Shown: positions 38,042 to 50,615 of the stretch, in pieces
Layout of the letters: each line of letters opens with the position of its first letter
How positions within the stretch are numbered: the stretch's first letter is position 1
NCBI GenBank assembly: GCA_963734015.1
Contig: CAVTFG010000014.1
Coordinates: 186,001-250,000 of the forward strand
Length of the DNA stretch: 64,000 nt
Source of the DNA: JALZKA01 sp963734015
Lineage (GTDB): Bacteria; Actinomycetota; Thermoleophilia; Solirubrobacterales; 70-9
Direction of reading: 5' to 3'
Translations under genes and position numbers: made by a program
Notes under the pieces: generated by a model
Seen by the model: only the letters and a program-made list of their open reading frames with translations
Databases searched by the model: none
What the model was told of the DNA's origin: nothing

Positions 38042-38815
38042 CTAAGCCTCGATGTCGAAGGTGAAGTAGGTCGTGCCGATCTGGATCTGGTCCCCGGGGG
38101 TCAGCCGCGCCGAGTCGACCTGGCGGCCGTTGACCTTGATGCCGTTGGTCGAGCCGAGGTCGGCGATCGACCAATCGCCCGACTGGCCCCGCGTCAGCTC
38201 CGCGTGACGGCGCGAGACGTTGGGGTCGGCCAGGACGCAGTCGCACTCGCGCGAGCGGCCCAGCACGGCGACCGGCCCGTCCAGGACGTACCGGCGGTCG
38301 TCGAGCGAAACGATCGCCTTGGTCTCACGGACGTGGGCGGTCTTCTTCTGGGCCCCGCGCGGCGACTTCTGCTGCTTCGGCGGCACCGAGTAGACCATCG
38401 TGTGGCCCTGCTCGCCCTGCGAGGGTGCCTCGCCCTGCTTCTGCGGCGGCTTCACCAGCCTGGTCTGGATCCCGAACTCGCCGAGCCGCAGGCGCTCGTC
38501 CGATTCCAGCTCGACCTCGGGCCGCGTAAGGAGCGCGTAGTCGTGGCGGCGGGCGTGCTCCAGCAGGTACGCGGAAAGCTCCTGCGCGAGCGATTGCTCG
38601 TAGCCCTCGAGGCGCTCGCGGTCCTCGGTCCCAAGCCAGACCGTGTACTGGTTCGGCACGTAGACGCGCGCGACCGAGGTCGTGCGATGGGCGTCCATCT
38701 CCTTCGCGAGCTTGCGCGCGATCTCGACCGGCTGGACCTGCGACGAGAAGGCACGCGAGAACACGCCCTCGACGAGGTTCTCGATTCGTGCTTCGAGGTT
38801 TCGAAGGACGCTGAT
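38042..38815 (-). CDS. fhaA: DUF3662/FHA-domain protein, apparent ATC start
   Basis: About 257 residues. N-terminal DUF3662 domain (EGVFSRAFSSQVQPVEIARK, LAKEMDAHRTTSVARVYVPN) and C-terminal FHA domain (AVLGRSRECDCVLADPNVSR, HAELTRG, DLGSTNGIKVNGRQ). Mycobacterial FhaA binds phosphorylated MviN/PbpA-linked partners. Homologues begin M-S-V-L-R; here the matching codons read ATC-AGC-GTC-CTT-CGA, preceded by AAGGAGAG at correct spacing, and no ATG/GTG/TTG lies nearby upstream. Either ATC is used or a G-to-C error removed ATG. Confidence 0.85.
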   Translation of the reverse strand: MSVLRNLEARIENLVEGVFSRAFSSQVQPVEIARKLAKEMDAHRTTSVARVYVPNQYTVWLGTEDRERLEGYEQSLAQELSAYLLEHARRHDYALLTRPEVELESDERLRLGEFGIQTRLVKPPQKQGEAPSQGEQGHTMVYSVPPKQQKSPRGAQKKTAHVRETKAIVSLDDRRYVLDGPVAVLGRSRECDCVLADPNVSRRHAELTRGQSGDWSIADLGSTNGIKVNGRQVDSARLTPGDQIQIGTTYFTFDIEA

Positions 38816-38904
38816 GGTGACTCTCCTTGGACGACGCGGTTGGGCACGCTGGAGCGCCCCGGGACTGGCCGCGTTGGGGGGGAATCCTAGGGGAGAGTGC
38901 GGTT

Positions 38905-40446
38905 CTAGCCCTGGCCGTGAAGCGCCGGTTGCGCGCTTGCGAGTGGCTGCGAGCGCGGCTTGTGCTCGCGCTGGCGGCGGGCAGCCTCGATCGCGACCGC
39001 GAGGGCCGCCGCTCCCACGACGATGCTGGCGTTGCGCCCCTGGGCACCGTTGCCCACGGCCTCGAGGCCGGCGGCCAGCGCTGCGGACCAGATCATCGCG
39101 CCGATCAGGGCCAGCGCCGGGTGCGCGCGAAGCAGGAGCCCGAGCACGACCGTCGCCGCCGCAAGGACGCCGACGCCGAGCAGCGCCGCCGGCTCGACCA
39201 GCGGTGCGACCACGTCGCTGAGAGCGGTCTGGGCCGAGCTCTCCCATCCATCGGGGGCGGGGGCGGCGATCCCGAGCCGGGATCCGGCATCGAGGCCGAT
39301 GGCGCCGGCCAGGTAGGCGCTGAACGCGATGCCGCCGAGGAGCGCGCGCTCGCGAGCCCGCCCGGCAAGGAGCGCGATCAGGGCGGGCGCGGCGGCGAGG
39401 GCGCCGATCGCGCCCAGCGGGATCGCGGCGAGCGGGAGCAGGGCGAGGAGCGGGTTCGGCACGAGCAGCAGGGCCGGGAGCAGGAGCAGGGTCGCGACGA
39501 GGGCGGCGCCCGGCAGCCCGATCGGGCCGGCCAGCGCCGCCAGCGCGACGCCAACTCCGACCAGCGCCGCGATCCTCGGCATGGAACGCCTGGGCAGGGC
39601 GACGTCCACCCCGTCCGGAGCCGGGACGGCGCTCTCGTCGTCGAGCTCGAGCGCGGTCCTGTCGAGCACCCGGTGGAGGCGGTCGAGCGAGGGACGGTTG
39701 CGGGGGTCGGCGTCCAGGCAGGCGTCGATCTGGGTCACGAGGGGCTCGGGCAGATCCGGCCGCAGCTCGGCAAGCGAGGGCACCGGCTGGCCGATCTGGC
39801 GCGCAGTCTGCGCCGGGGTCCGCCGCGCCACGGGGTTCTCCCCCGCCCACGCCTCGTACAGGCTGAGTCCGAGCGAGTAGACGTCGGCCTCGGGACCGGC
39901 GTACTCGCCCTCCGCCTGCTCGGGCGACATGTAGGCGAGCGTGCCGACGACCTCCCCGGTCACGGTCAGGGTCGGCGCGCCGGCGACCGCCGCGATCCCG
40001 AAATCCATCAGCTTCGCCCGGCGCCCGCCCGAGTCGAAGGGCCGCACGATCGCGTTCTGGGGCTTCACATCACGGTGGACGACCCCGCGCCCGTGGGCGT
40101 GGCCCAGCGCGTCGCAGAGGTCGGTGCCGATCCGTGCCACGTCCCGGTCGGAGATCGATCCGTCACGGGCGACCCGGTCGAGCGTCGATCCGTCCACCAG
40201 CTCGCTGACGAGCAGGGCGTGCCCGTCGCGCTCGCCCAGCTCGTAGAGCGTCACGATCGAGGGGTGGTTCAGGCGGGCCGCGGCCTGGGCTTCCCGGAGG
40301 ACCCGCTCGGCGCCCGCGTGCTCGATCTCCTTGACCGCGACGAAGCGCTGAAGACGCTCGTCGAAAGCACGGTAAACGGTTCCCATTCCCCCGGAGCCGA
40401 TCCGCTCCTCGATCCGGAACCGCCCCATGACCATCTCGTCTGACAC
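38905..40446 (-). CDS. Ser/Thr protein kinase with polytopic membrane domain
   Basis: About 513 residues from GTG 40446 (ATG 40434 and 40428 also possible). Kinase domain: IGSGGMGTVYRAFD, FVAVKEIEHA, HRDVKPQNAI, DFGIAAV, GTLAYMSPEQ. The C-terminal half from about residue 295 is almost wholly hydrophobic, perhaps eight to ten helices (LVGVGVALAALAGPIGL, ALLLVPNPLLALLPLAAIPL), then a basic tail. No outer sensor domain is seen, which is unusual among PknA/B relatives. Transcribed toward the fha-pst-rod-pbp-pkn cluster, with an 89-bp gap before the fhaA start. Confidence 0.85.
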   Translation of the reverse strand: MSDEMVMGRFRIEERIGSGGMGTVYRAFDERLQRFVAVKEIEHAGAERVLREAQAAARLNHPSIVTLYELGERDGHALLVSELVDGSTLDRVARDGSISDRDVARIGTDLCDALGHAHGRGVVHRDVKPQNAIVRPFDSGGRRAKLMDFGIAAVAGAPTLTVTGEVVGTLAYMSPEQAEGEYAGPEADVYSLGLSLYEAWAGENPVARRTPAQTARQIGQPVPSLAELRPDLPEPLVTQIDACLDADPRNRPSLDRLHRVLDRTALELDDESAVPAPDGVDVALPRRSMPRIAALVGVGVALAALAGPIGLPGAALVATLLLLPALLLVPNPLLALLPLAAIPLGAIGALAAAPALIALLAGRARERALLGGIAFSAYLAGAIGLDAGSRLGIAAPAPDGWESSAQTALSDVVAPLVEPAALLGVGVLAAATVVLGLLLRAHPALALIGAMIWSAALAAGLEAVGNGAQGRNASIVVGAAALAVAIEAARRQREHKPRSQPLASAQPALHGQG

Positions 40447-40514
40447 TTCAAACCCGCGTTCGTCGCGACGGGGCGCTTTCCTGCCCGGGCGGGAACCTGC
40501 AACCGCCCCTCCGG

Positions 40515-40520
40515 TAATAC
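40515..40520 (+). promoter_or_regulatory. Candidate -10 box (TAATAC)
   Basis: TAATAC 24 bases before GTG 40544 in the 97-bp divergent gap; no clear -35. The minus-strand reading of the same gap holds a possible degenerate leader repeat. Confidence 0.3.
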
Positions 40521-40543
40521 TTGCCCCTTCTTGAAGCCGCTGC

Positions 40544-41656
40544 GTGGCTCGGCCGCGCTCACCTTTCGTGGAATTCTCCGAAGCCGACGACTCCCCAGCA
40601 CCGCCCCGGCGCCGCCGGCCGGCCTCGAGCCGTCGCCGCGGAGGCGGCCCTCCTCGCGAGCCCACCGGCGACCTGATGAGGCGTCGCCTGTTCGCGCTCG
40701 TGATCGGCGCGGTGGTCCTCGTCCTCCTGCTGTTCGCGATCCGCGGGTGCCTGGACGCCCGCAAGGAGCGCAGCTTCGAGAACTACCTGCGCGATCTCTC
40801 GGCGCTGGTGAGCACCTCCAACCAGCTGTCAGCCGAGTTCTTCGCGAGGCTCGAGGATCCGGGCGAGACGACGGAGCAAGAATTCACAGCGCAGCTCGGG
40901 TCGAGCCGCGGGACCGGCGAGGACCTGCTGCAACGCGCAGAGGGGCTCGACGCCCCCGGCGACCTCAGTGAGGCTCAGGAGGACCTGGTGCTTGCCTTCG
41001 AGCTGCGCCGTGACGGCCTCAGCAGCATCGTGGAGCAGATCCCGACGGCGCTTGGCAACGAGGGAAGGGGCGAGGCCTTCGGTCAGATCGCTCTGGACAT
41101 GCGCCAGTTCCTGGCCAGCGACGTGCTGTATGCGCGCGCCAAGGTCGGGATCGAGGAGGCGCTGGCCGAAGAGGATCTGCCCGGTGAGGTCCCGAGCAGC
41201 GTCTTCCTGACCGATACCGACCGCTGGCTGGATGAGCTCCAGCTCGCAGCCGAGCTCTCACAGGTCGCCGGCAGCACGGGGATCGCCGGCGACGCCGATC
41301 GGGGGACCGAGCTTTCGTCGGTCGTCCTGCGGCCGGGGAACATCCCGCTCACCCCGGACACGCTCAACACCCTCAGCGAGGTGCCCACCGAGCTCGAGGT
41401 CGCGGTCCTCAACGGCGGCACGACCAACGAGAGCGACATCCTCGTCTCGTACGAACTGCTCGGCAGCACCGAACCGATCGAAAACGAGGCGACGATCCCG
41501 CAGATCCGGGCCGCGGAGACCGCATCCGTTCCCCTGAGCATCGAGGGCGAGATCCCCACCGGCGAGGAGCTGACCCTCAGCGTCACCGTGTTCCCGGTGC
41601 CCGGCGAGTCGATCGTCGACAACAACGAGGCGACCTACCAGGTCATATTCGAATAG
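40544..41656 (+). CDS. Membrane-anchored protein with CARDB-like outer domain
   Basis: 370 residues. Basic Pro/Arg-rich cytoplasmic N-terminus, one helix (LFALVIGAVVLVLLLFAI), a long helical outer region (residues about 75-255; YLRDLSALVSTSNQLSAEFF, LDMRQFLASDVLYARAKVGI) and a C-terminal beta domain with TELEVAVLNGGTTNESDILV and SIVDNNEATYQVIFE, the CARDB-like Ig pattern. Function unknown; the position between the kinase and pheA gives no clear pathway. Its TAG is directly followed by leader repeat E. Confidence 0.7.
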   Translation: MARPRSPFVEFSEADDSPAPPRRRRPASSRRRGGGPPREPTGDLMRRRLFALVIGAVVLVLLLFAIRGCLDARKERSFENYLRDLSALVSTSNQLSAEFFARLEDPGETTEQEFTAQLGSSRGTGEDLLQRAEGLDAPGDLSEAQEDLVLAFELRRDGLSSIVEQIPTALGNEGRGEAFGQIALDMRQFLASDVLYARAKVGIEEALAEEDLPGEVPSSVFLTDTDRWLDELQLAAELSQVAGSTGIAGDADRGTELSSVVLRPGNIPLTPDTLNTLSEVPTELEVAVLNGGTTNESDILVSYELLGSTEPIENEATIPQIRAAETASVPLSIEGEIPTGEELTLSVTVFPVPGESIVDNNEATYQVIFE

Positions 41657-41716
41657 GTGAGCGACGTAAGGCGCGAAAGCATGTTCGCCCGCCTGGCAAG
41701 GCACTTTTCCCCATGA
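41654..41716 (+). repeat. GTGAGCGAC leader repeat, copy E (subtype II)
   Basis: Begins right after the upstream TAG: GTGAGCGAC-GTAAGGC-GCGAAA-GCATG-TTCGCC-CGCCT-GGCAAGG. The 19-codon ORF MSDVRRESMFARLARHFSP (41657-41716) ends in TGA overlapping the pheA ATG (ATGA). The element exactly fills the junction between two genes. Confidence 0.72.
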
Positions 41717-42567
41717 CGCTGCGTGTCGCGTACCTCGGGCCCGCCGGGACGTTCTCCGAGGACGCGCTCCGCGCCGCGACGTCCGGGGTCGAGGTGGAGG
41801 GCGTGCCGACCGCGAGCGTCCACGACGCGATCCTGGCCGTGGGCTCGGGCGAGGTCGACCGGGCGCTGGTTCCCTTCGAGAACGCGATCGAGGGCTCGGT
41901 CCGCCCCACGCTCGACACGCTCGCCTTCGAGGCGACCAGGGTGACGATCGCGGGCGAGCACGATCACCCGATCCGCCATGCGTTGATCGCCCGCACGGAG
42001 CTCGAGCTCGGGGCGATCGAGGCCGTGGTGAGCCACCCGCAGCCGAGCGCGCAGTGCGCGCGGTTCCTGCGGGAGGAGCTGCCCCAGGCGGAGTTGCGGA
42101 TCTCCGATTCCACGGCCGAGGCGGTGCGGACGGTCGGCTCGTCGGAGCGGCCGTGGGCGGCGCTCGGCGCCGCGTCGGCGGCGGAGATCTACGGCTGCGT
42201 GGTCCTGCGGGACGGGGTCGAGGACGAGCACGGCAACGTCACCCGGTTCGTCTGGATCGCGCCCGAGGGGATCCGCGCCGAGGGCAACGGCGAATGGCGG
42301 ACCACCCTGATCTTCTCCGAGCTGGGCGCGGACCATCCCGGGGCGCTCGTCGAGGCGCTGACCGAGTTCTCCGACCGCGAGGTGAACCTGGTCCGGATCG
42401 AGTCGCGGCCCCTGCGGCGTGGGCTCGGCCGCTACATGTTCTTCATCGATCTCGACGGGGCCGACTCGGACCCCGTCGTCGCCGAGGCGATCGGCGCGCT
42501 CCGCGACAAGGCCGAGAACGTTCGCGTGCTCGGCAGTTACCCGATTTCACCAGACCGCCTTCCCTGA
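41713..42567 (+). CDS. pheA: Prephenate dehydratase
   Basis: 284 residues. Converts prephenate to phenylpyruvate in phenylalanine synthesis. The catalytic domain opens VAYLGPAGTFSEDAL and has VPFENAIEGSV and the conserved T-R-F in NVTRFVWIAP. A C-terminal ACT domain (GALVEALTEFSDREVNLVRI, ESRPLR) provides feedback control by Phe. Monofunctional, no chorismate mutase part. ATG 41713 overlaps the repeat's short ORF, so translation may be coupled to it. Confidence 0.95.
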   Translation: MTLRVAYLGPAGTFSEDALRAATSGVEVEGVPTASVHDAILAVGSGEVDRALVPFENAIEGSVRPTLDTLAFEATRVTIAGEHDHPIRHALIARTELELGAIEAVVSHPQPSAQCARFLREELPQAELRISDSTAEAVRTVGSSERPWAALGAASAAEIYGCVVLRDGVEDEHGNVTRFVWIAPEGIRAEGNGEWRTTLIFSELGADHPGALVEALTEFSDREVNLVRIESRPLRRGLGRYMFFIDLDGADSDPVVAEAIGALRDKAENVRVLGSYPISPDRLP

Positions 42568-42584
42568 TCCGTTAGACAATTTCG

Positions 42585-42634
42585 CTACCGCTCGGGCGAA
42601 TTTGCTTTCGCGACTATGTCGCTCATTAGAATCC
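42585..42634 (-). repeat. ATGAGCGAC leader repeat, copy F (subtype I, no gene downstream)
   Basis: Minus-strand copy: GGATTCTA-ATGAGCGAC-ATAGTC-GCGAAA-GCAAA-TTCGCC-CGAGC-GGTAGCG, ORF MSDIVAKANSPER (42626 to 42585). GCGAC-ATA-GTCGC can pair. Unlike the other clear copies it points into the 3' end of pheA, away from the nearest start codon; the plus-strand HNH gene begins behind it. Confidence 0.65.
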
Positions 42635-42642
42635 CTCGCGCC

Positions 42643-43245
42643 ATGAAGCGCGTGGCTCATCGGGACGTAAACGGCGTACCGAACAACGTCGTTTCACTCG
42701 CCGGCCGAATGCACGGTGGGCGCCAGCACGCGCGGCCCCGCGGCCGGGTCCTGGTCCTCAACGCGAGCTACGAGCCCATCAACGTCTGCACGATGCGCCG
42801 AGCGACGGTGCTCGTCCTGAAGGAACGCGCCGAGGTGCTCGAGCACGGCGAGGGCGCACTGCACTCCGAACGCCTCGTGATGGAGTCGCCCTGCGTGATC
42901 CGCCTGGTCCGCTACGTCCGCGTCCCGCGCGACGTGCACCGCCGCAAGATCACTCGCAAGGCCGTGCTCGCCCGCGACGCCTACACCTGCCAGTACTGCG
43001 GGCGCGAGTCGCACGGGCTCACGGTCGACCACGTGGTCCCGCGCAGCCGCGGCGGGACCTCGGGCTGGGACAACATCGTCGCCGCCTGCGCGCCCTGCAA
43101 CCGGCGCAAGGGCAATCGGCTGCCCGCGGAGGCGAGCATGCCGCTCCGCGCCCATCCGAAGCCACCGGGCCCAACTGTCTTCATCCGCATCGCAAGCCCC
43201 CGCGTCCCGGACGCGTGGGAGCAGTACCTGCTGGCTGCGGCGTAA
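42643..43245 (+). CDS. HNH endonuclease family protein
   Basis: 200 residues from ATG 42643 (ATG 42616 also in frame). The HNH core is complete: CQYCG, then LTVDHVVPRSRGGTSGWDNIV, then CAPCNRRKGNR, giving two Cys pairs for a structural Zn and the His/Asn/His catalytic set. Before it lies RVLVLNASYEPINVCTMRRA, the N-terminal module of the common actinobacterial stand-alone HNH family. The cellular role of these proteins is not established. TAGAAT at 42627-42632 could be a -10 box, which favours the 42643 start. Confidence 0.85.
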   Translation: MKRVAHRDVNGVPNNVVSLAGRMHGGRQHARPRGRVLVLNASYEPINVCTMRRATVLVLKERAEVLEHGEGALHSERLVMESPCVIRLVRYVRVPRDVHRRKITRKAVLARDAYTCQYCGRESHGLTVDHVVPRSRGGTSGWDNIVAACAPCNRRKGNRLPAEASMPLRAHPKPPGPTVFIRIASPRVPDAWEQYLLAAA

Positions 43246-43247
43246 GC

Positions 43248-43598
43248 GTGGCGGGATCGGCGATCGTCGTCGGCCCAGGCGAGGGGCACGTCCTCGGCAA
43301 CGTCGAGTTCCTCGCCCGGACCACGGACACGCCGCGTTTCAACTTCGCGATCATCGAGATCGCCGCCGGCCGTGACCTCGAGGCTCACGTCCACGCCGGC
43401 GAGGACGACGCGTTCTACATCGTCGAGGGCGAGTTGACCTTCGTCGTCGAGGGCGAGGACGTGAAGGCGGGGCCGGGCACGTTCGTGCTGGTCCCGCCGG
43501 GAGTCGAGCACGGCTTTCGGAACGACGGCGAGACGCCGGTGCGAATGTTGAACATCCACGCCCCGGCCGGCTTCGACCGGCGCATCGGCCTCGAGTAG
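43248..43598 (+). CDS. Single-domain cupin protein
   Basis: 116 residues. Cupin motif 1 EAHVHAGEDDAFYIVEGE (metal His, His, Glu) and motif 2 FVLVPPGVEHGFRNDG (second His). Metal-binding beta barrel; the substrate is not predictable, sugar-nucleotide or small-molecule processing being common in the family. GTG 43248 lies two bases after the HNH stop, so the two are likely co-transcribed. Confidence 0.82.
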   Translation: MAGSAIVVGPGEGHVLGNVEFLARTTDTPRFNFAIIEIAAGRDLEAHVHAGEDDAFYIVEGELTFVVEGEDVKAGPGTFVLVPPGVEHGFRNDGETPVRMLNIHAPAGFDRRIGLE

Positions 43599-43619
43599 CG
43601 CAGGGAGAACCGCGAAACA

Positions 43620-43649
43620 CGTAGGGCCGCCCGACGAGGCGGCCCTACG
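43620..43649. terminator. Perfect 12-bp hairpin after the cupin gene
   Basis: CGTAGGGCCGCC and GGCGGCCCTACG with loop CGACGA, 22 bases past the cupin stop and between convergent transcription units. Stable, without a T-tract; could terminate both sides. Confidence 0.6.
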
Positions 43650-43857
43650 ATCTGCTCGTGCGATTGCAGCGAACTTCGATTGACAGCGGGTGGGACGACC
43701 TCCCGCCTCTTGGCTCGCCGGTGCCCGGTGTGGATTTCACCAGGCGGCCCGCACTGCCGTCCTAGTGCTCCGGCACCTCCAGAGTCCCGTAAAGCATGTG
43801 AATTAGGACCACCTCCTTCCTCTGGTAATCCTGATTCAAGCAGACGCGGAGGTCGGG
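43650..43857 (-). other. Structured region after gyrA with short ORF
   Basis: On the minus strand, 39 to 48 bases past the gyrA stop there is AAGGAGGTGG (43809-43818), a near-perfect Shine-Dalgarno, 11 bases before an ATG (43797) opening an 11-codon ORF, MLYGTLEVPEH. Then follows GCCTGGTG-AAATCCA-CACCGGGC (43723-43745, 8-bp stem with one wobble) and further G/C-rich pairing. Could be a leader-type small gene or a noncoding RNA. No family recognised. Confidence 0.4.
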
Positions 43858-48886
<5,029 letters not shown>

Positions 48887-48983
48887 TAAGTCCTCTCGTT
48901 TCAGATCAAGGAGAGACCCCGACCGCCTGGCCCGAGAACCGGGCGTGTTGCCGACGGATCGGGGTCGCTTCCAAGTTCACATA

Positions 48984-48989
48984 AGGATA
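48984..48989 (-). promoter_or_regulatory. Candidate -10 box for gyrB (TATCCT)
   Basis: Minus-strand TATCCT about 100 bases before the gyrB GTG, within the 179-bp dciA-gyrB gap. The same gap has an AT-richer patch near 49026-49052 that stands out from the GC-rich surroundings. Confidence 0.3.
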
Positions 48990-49065
48990 CCAGGACGGCA
49001 GGGCGGAACGCCGATCCGGATGTCACAAAATCCCTGCAAATAAGCATAAAACTGCGCCGGGGAAC

Positions 49066-49416
49066 TCAATCGTCGGTCCGGGCGGCGTCGGCAGTGAACC
49101 GAAGGCCCTGGAGACGGTCCGCGAAGGGACCTTCAGCGAGGGCTTCGCGCATCCTCGGCAGGAGCTCGCCCTGCATCAGATCGAGCTCCTGGGCCCACGT
49201 CGCCGAGCGGCACGCGATCGTGACCACCCCCTCGCGCTCGGACACCGGATCGGCCTGCGCCGCGACGGTCGCGCCGGCCACCTGCGGCCACGTCTCCTGG
49301 ACGGACGCCAGCAGCGTTTGCGGCGCCACCTCGGCGCGGACCGCCTCCAGCGCCGACGCCAGCTGGTGCGGTTCGTCGCGGCCGCGCTCCCGCCGGCCGG
49401 AGCCGAGCCGCTTCAT
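49066..49416 (-). CDS. dciA: DUF721/DciA-like protein
   Basis: 116 residues. The DUF721 domain appears as LASALEAVRAEVAPQTLLAS, VQETWPQVAGATVAAQADPV, GVVTIACRSATWAQELDLMQ. DciA is the ancestral loader/regulator of the DnaB replicative helicase; its place between recF and gyrB is the usual actinobacterial one. ATG 49416 overlaps the recF stop (ATGA), with GGAG seven to ten bases upstream. Confidence 0.85.
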   Translation of the reverse strand: MKRLGSGRRERGRDEPHQLASALEAVRAEVAPQTLLASVQETWPQVAGATVAAQADPVSEREGVVTIACRSATWAQELDLMQGELLPRMREALAEGPFADRLQGLRFTADAARTDD

Positions 49417-50573
49417 GCCGCCTCCGAGTTGCCGTGTGAGGCGGAGTCCGAAGGACGAAGCCGAGCCCCGCCGTTTTTGAGGCGGCTTGTTCTCCGGATC
49501 AGGGCGCCGTCGCGCACGGCAACCTCGGCTCGCGGACAAGAGGCCGGCAGGTGGTCCGCCTCGGTCGCCGTGATCAGCGCCTGGCCGCTGCCCGCGACGA
49601 GGCGGGCGCAGAGCCGCTCGCGCCGGTCCGGGTCGAGCTCGGACGTGACGTCGTCGAGGAGCAGCATCGGCGGGGTGCGCTCGCCGGCGAGGAGGGCGTC
49701 GCGCTCGGCGAAGAGCAGCGCCAGGAGCGCCATGCGCTGCTGTCCCTGCGACGCGTAGCGCCGCGCCGCGCGCCCGTCGACGCGGATCGCGAGCTCGTCG
49801 AGGTGGGGGCCGTGGCCGCTGAACCCGCGCGCGAGGTCGGAGTCCCGCCGCTCGGCGAGCTCGGCGCGGAGCTCCTCGGCGTCGGTCGCCTGGCTCCGCG
49901 GGCGGTACGCCAGCTCGGCGTCGTCGCCGAGCCCGAGCTCTCCGGCCGCCGCGGCGAATCGGGGGGCGAGCTCGTCGACGGCGGCGGAGCGCGTCGCGAT
50001 CAGCTCGATGCCGGCCGCGCCGAGCTCCGTATCCCACGCGTCGAGCGAATCCGGCCCGGCGCTGCCGGCGCGGATCCGGCCGACCAGCGCGTTCCGCTGC
50101 GCCAGCGCCCGCGCGTAGCGGCGGCGGGCCTCGGCCCGCGCCGGGTGGAGCGCGGCCACGAACCCGTCGAGGTGCGACCGGCGCGCCGCGGGCGGTCCCT
50201 TGACGAGGGCGAGCCGGTCCGGCATGAACACCGCCAGCGCGGGACGCAGCGCCGCCATGTCGGCCGGGGCCGGGGAGCCGTTCACCAGGTGCCGGCGGCC
50301 CTCCGAGCGGTCCACCGCGCAGAGGAACCGGCGTCGCTCGCCCGTGTCCTCGACCACCGCCTCCGATCGGGACAGCGGCTCGCCGAACGCGATCGTCTCG
50401 CGCTCCGCCCTGGTCCGGCACGAGCGGCCGGCGAGCGCCATGTAGAGCGCCTCCAGCAGGTTCGTCTTGCCGGCGCCGTTCGGGCCGTGAAGCAACGTCA
50501 CACCCTCGGCCAGCTCGAGCTCGGCCTGGTCGAGGTTGCGAAAGCCGAGCGTCGCGAGGGACTCGACCCTCAT
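49413..50573 (-). CDS. recF: DNA replication and repair protein RecF, repeat-derived C-terminus
   Basis: 386 residues, SMC-like ATPase that helps load RecA at gaps. Walker A HGPNGAGKTNLLEALY, signature region YASQGQQRMALLALLFAERD and Walker B PMLLLDDVTSELD are intact. The last approximately 25 residues (RLKNGGARLRPSDSASHGNS) are encoded by copy 2 of the two-hairpin repeat and have no counterpart in ordinary RecF, suggesting the repeat inserted and extended the reading frame. ATG 50573. Confidence 0.93.
   Translation of the reverse strand: MRVESLATLGFRNLDQAELELAEGVTLLHGPNGAGKTNLLEALYMALAGRSCRTRAERETIAFGEPLSRSEAVVEDTGERRRFLCAVDRSEGRRHLVNGSPAPADMAALRPALAVFMPDRLALVKGPPAARRSHLDGFVAALHPARAEARRRYARALAQRNALVGRIRAGSAGPDSLDAWDTELGAAGIELIATRSAAVDELAPRFAAAAGELGLGDDAELAYRPRSQATDAEELRAELAERRDSDLARGFSGHGPHLDELAIRVDGRAARRYASQGQQRMALLALLFAERDALLAGERTPPMLLLDDVTSELDPDRRERLCARLVAGSGQALITATEADHLPASCPRAEVAVRDGALIRRTSRLKNGGARLRPSDSASHGNSEAA
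49437..49485 (+). repeat. Two-hairpin repeat, copy 2
   Basis: 49 nt, TGAGGCGGAGTCCG-AAGGACGAAGCC-GAGCCCCGCCG-TTTTTGAGGCGG. Stems GTCC-GAA-GGAC and CCGCC-GTTTTTGA-GGCGG. It lies inside the recF coding end, antisense to it, 21 bases before the dciA start. Confidence 0.75.
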
Positions 50574-50615
50574 AGCGGCACCGAGGCGGCGAAAACCGAG
50601 CAGGTCAAGGACGCA

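Noticed and set aside
42616..42642. Upstream ATG (42616) as the HNH start
   Set aside because: It lies inside the reverse of leader copy F and before a possible -10 box at 42627; the ATG at 42643 is more likely, though not proven.
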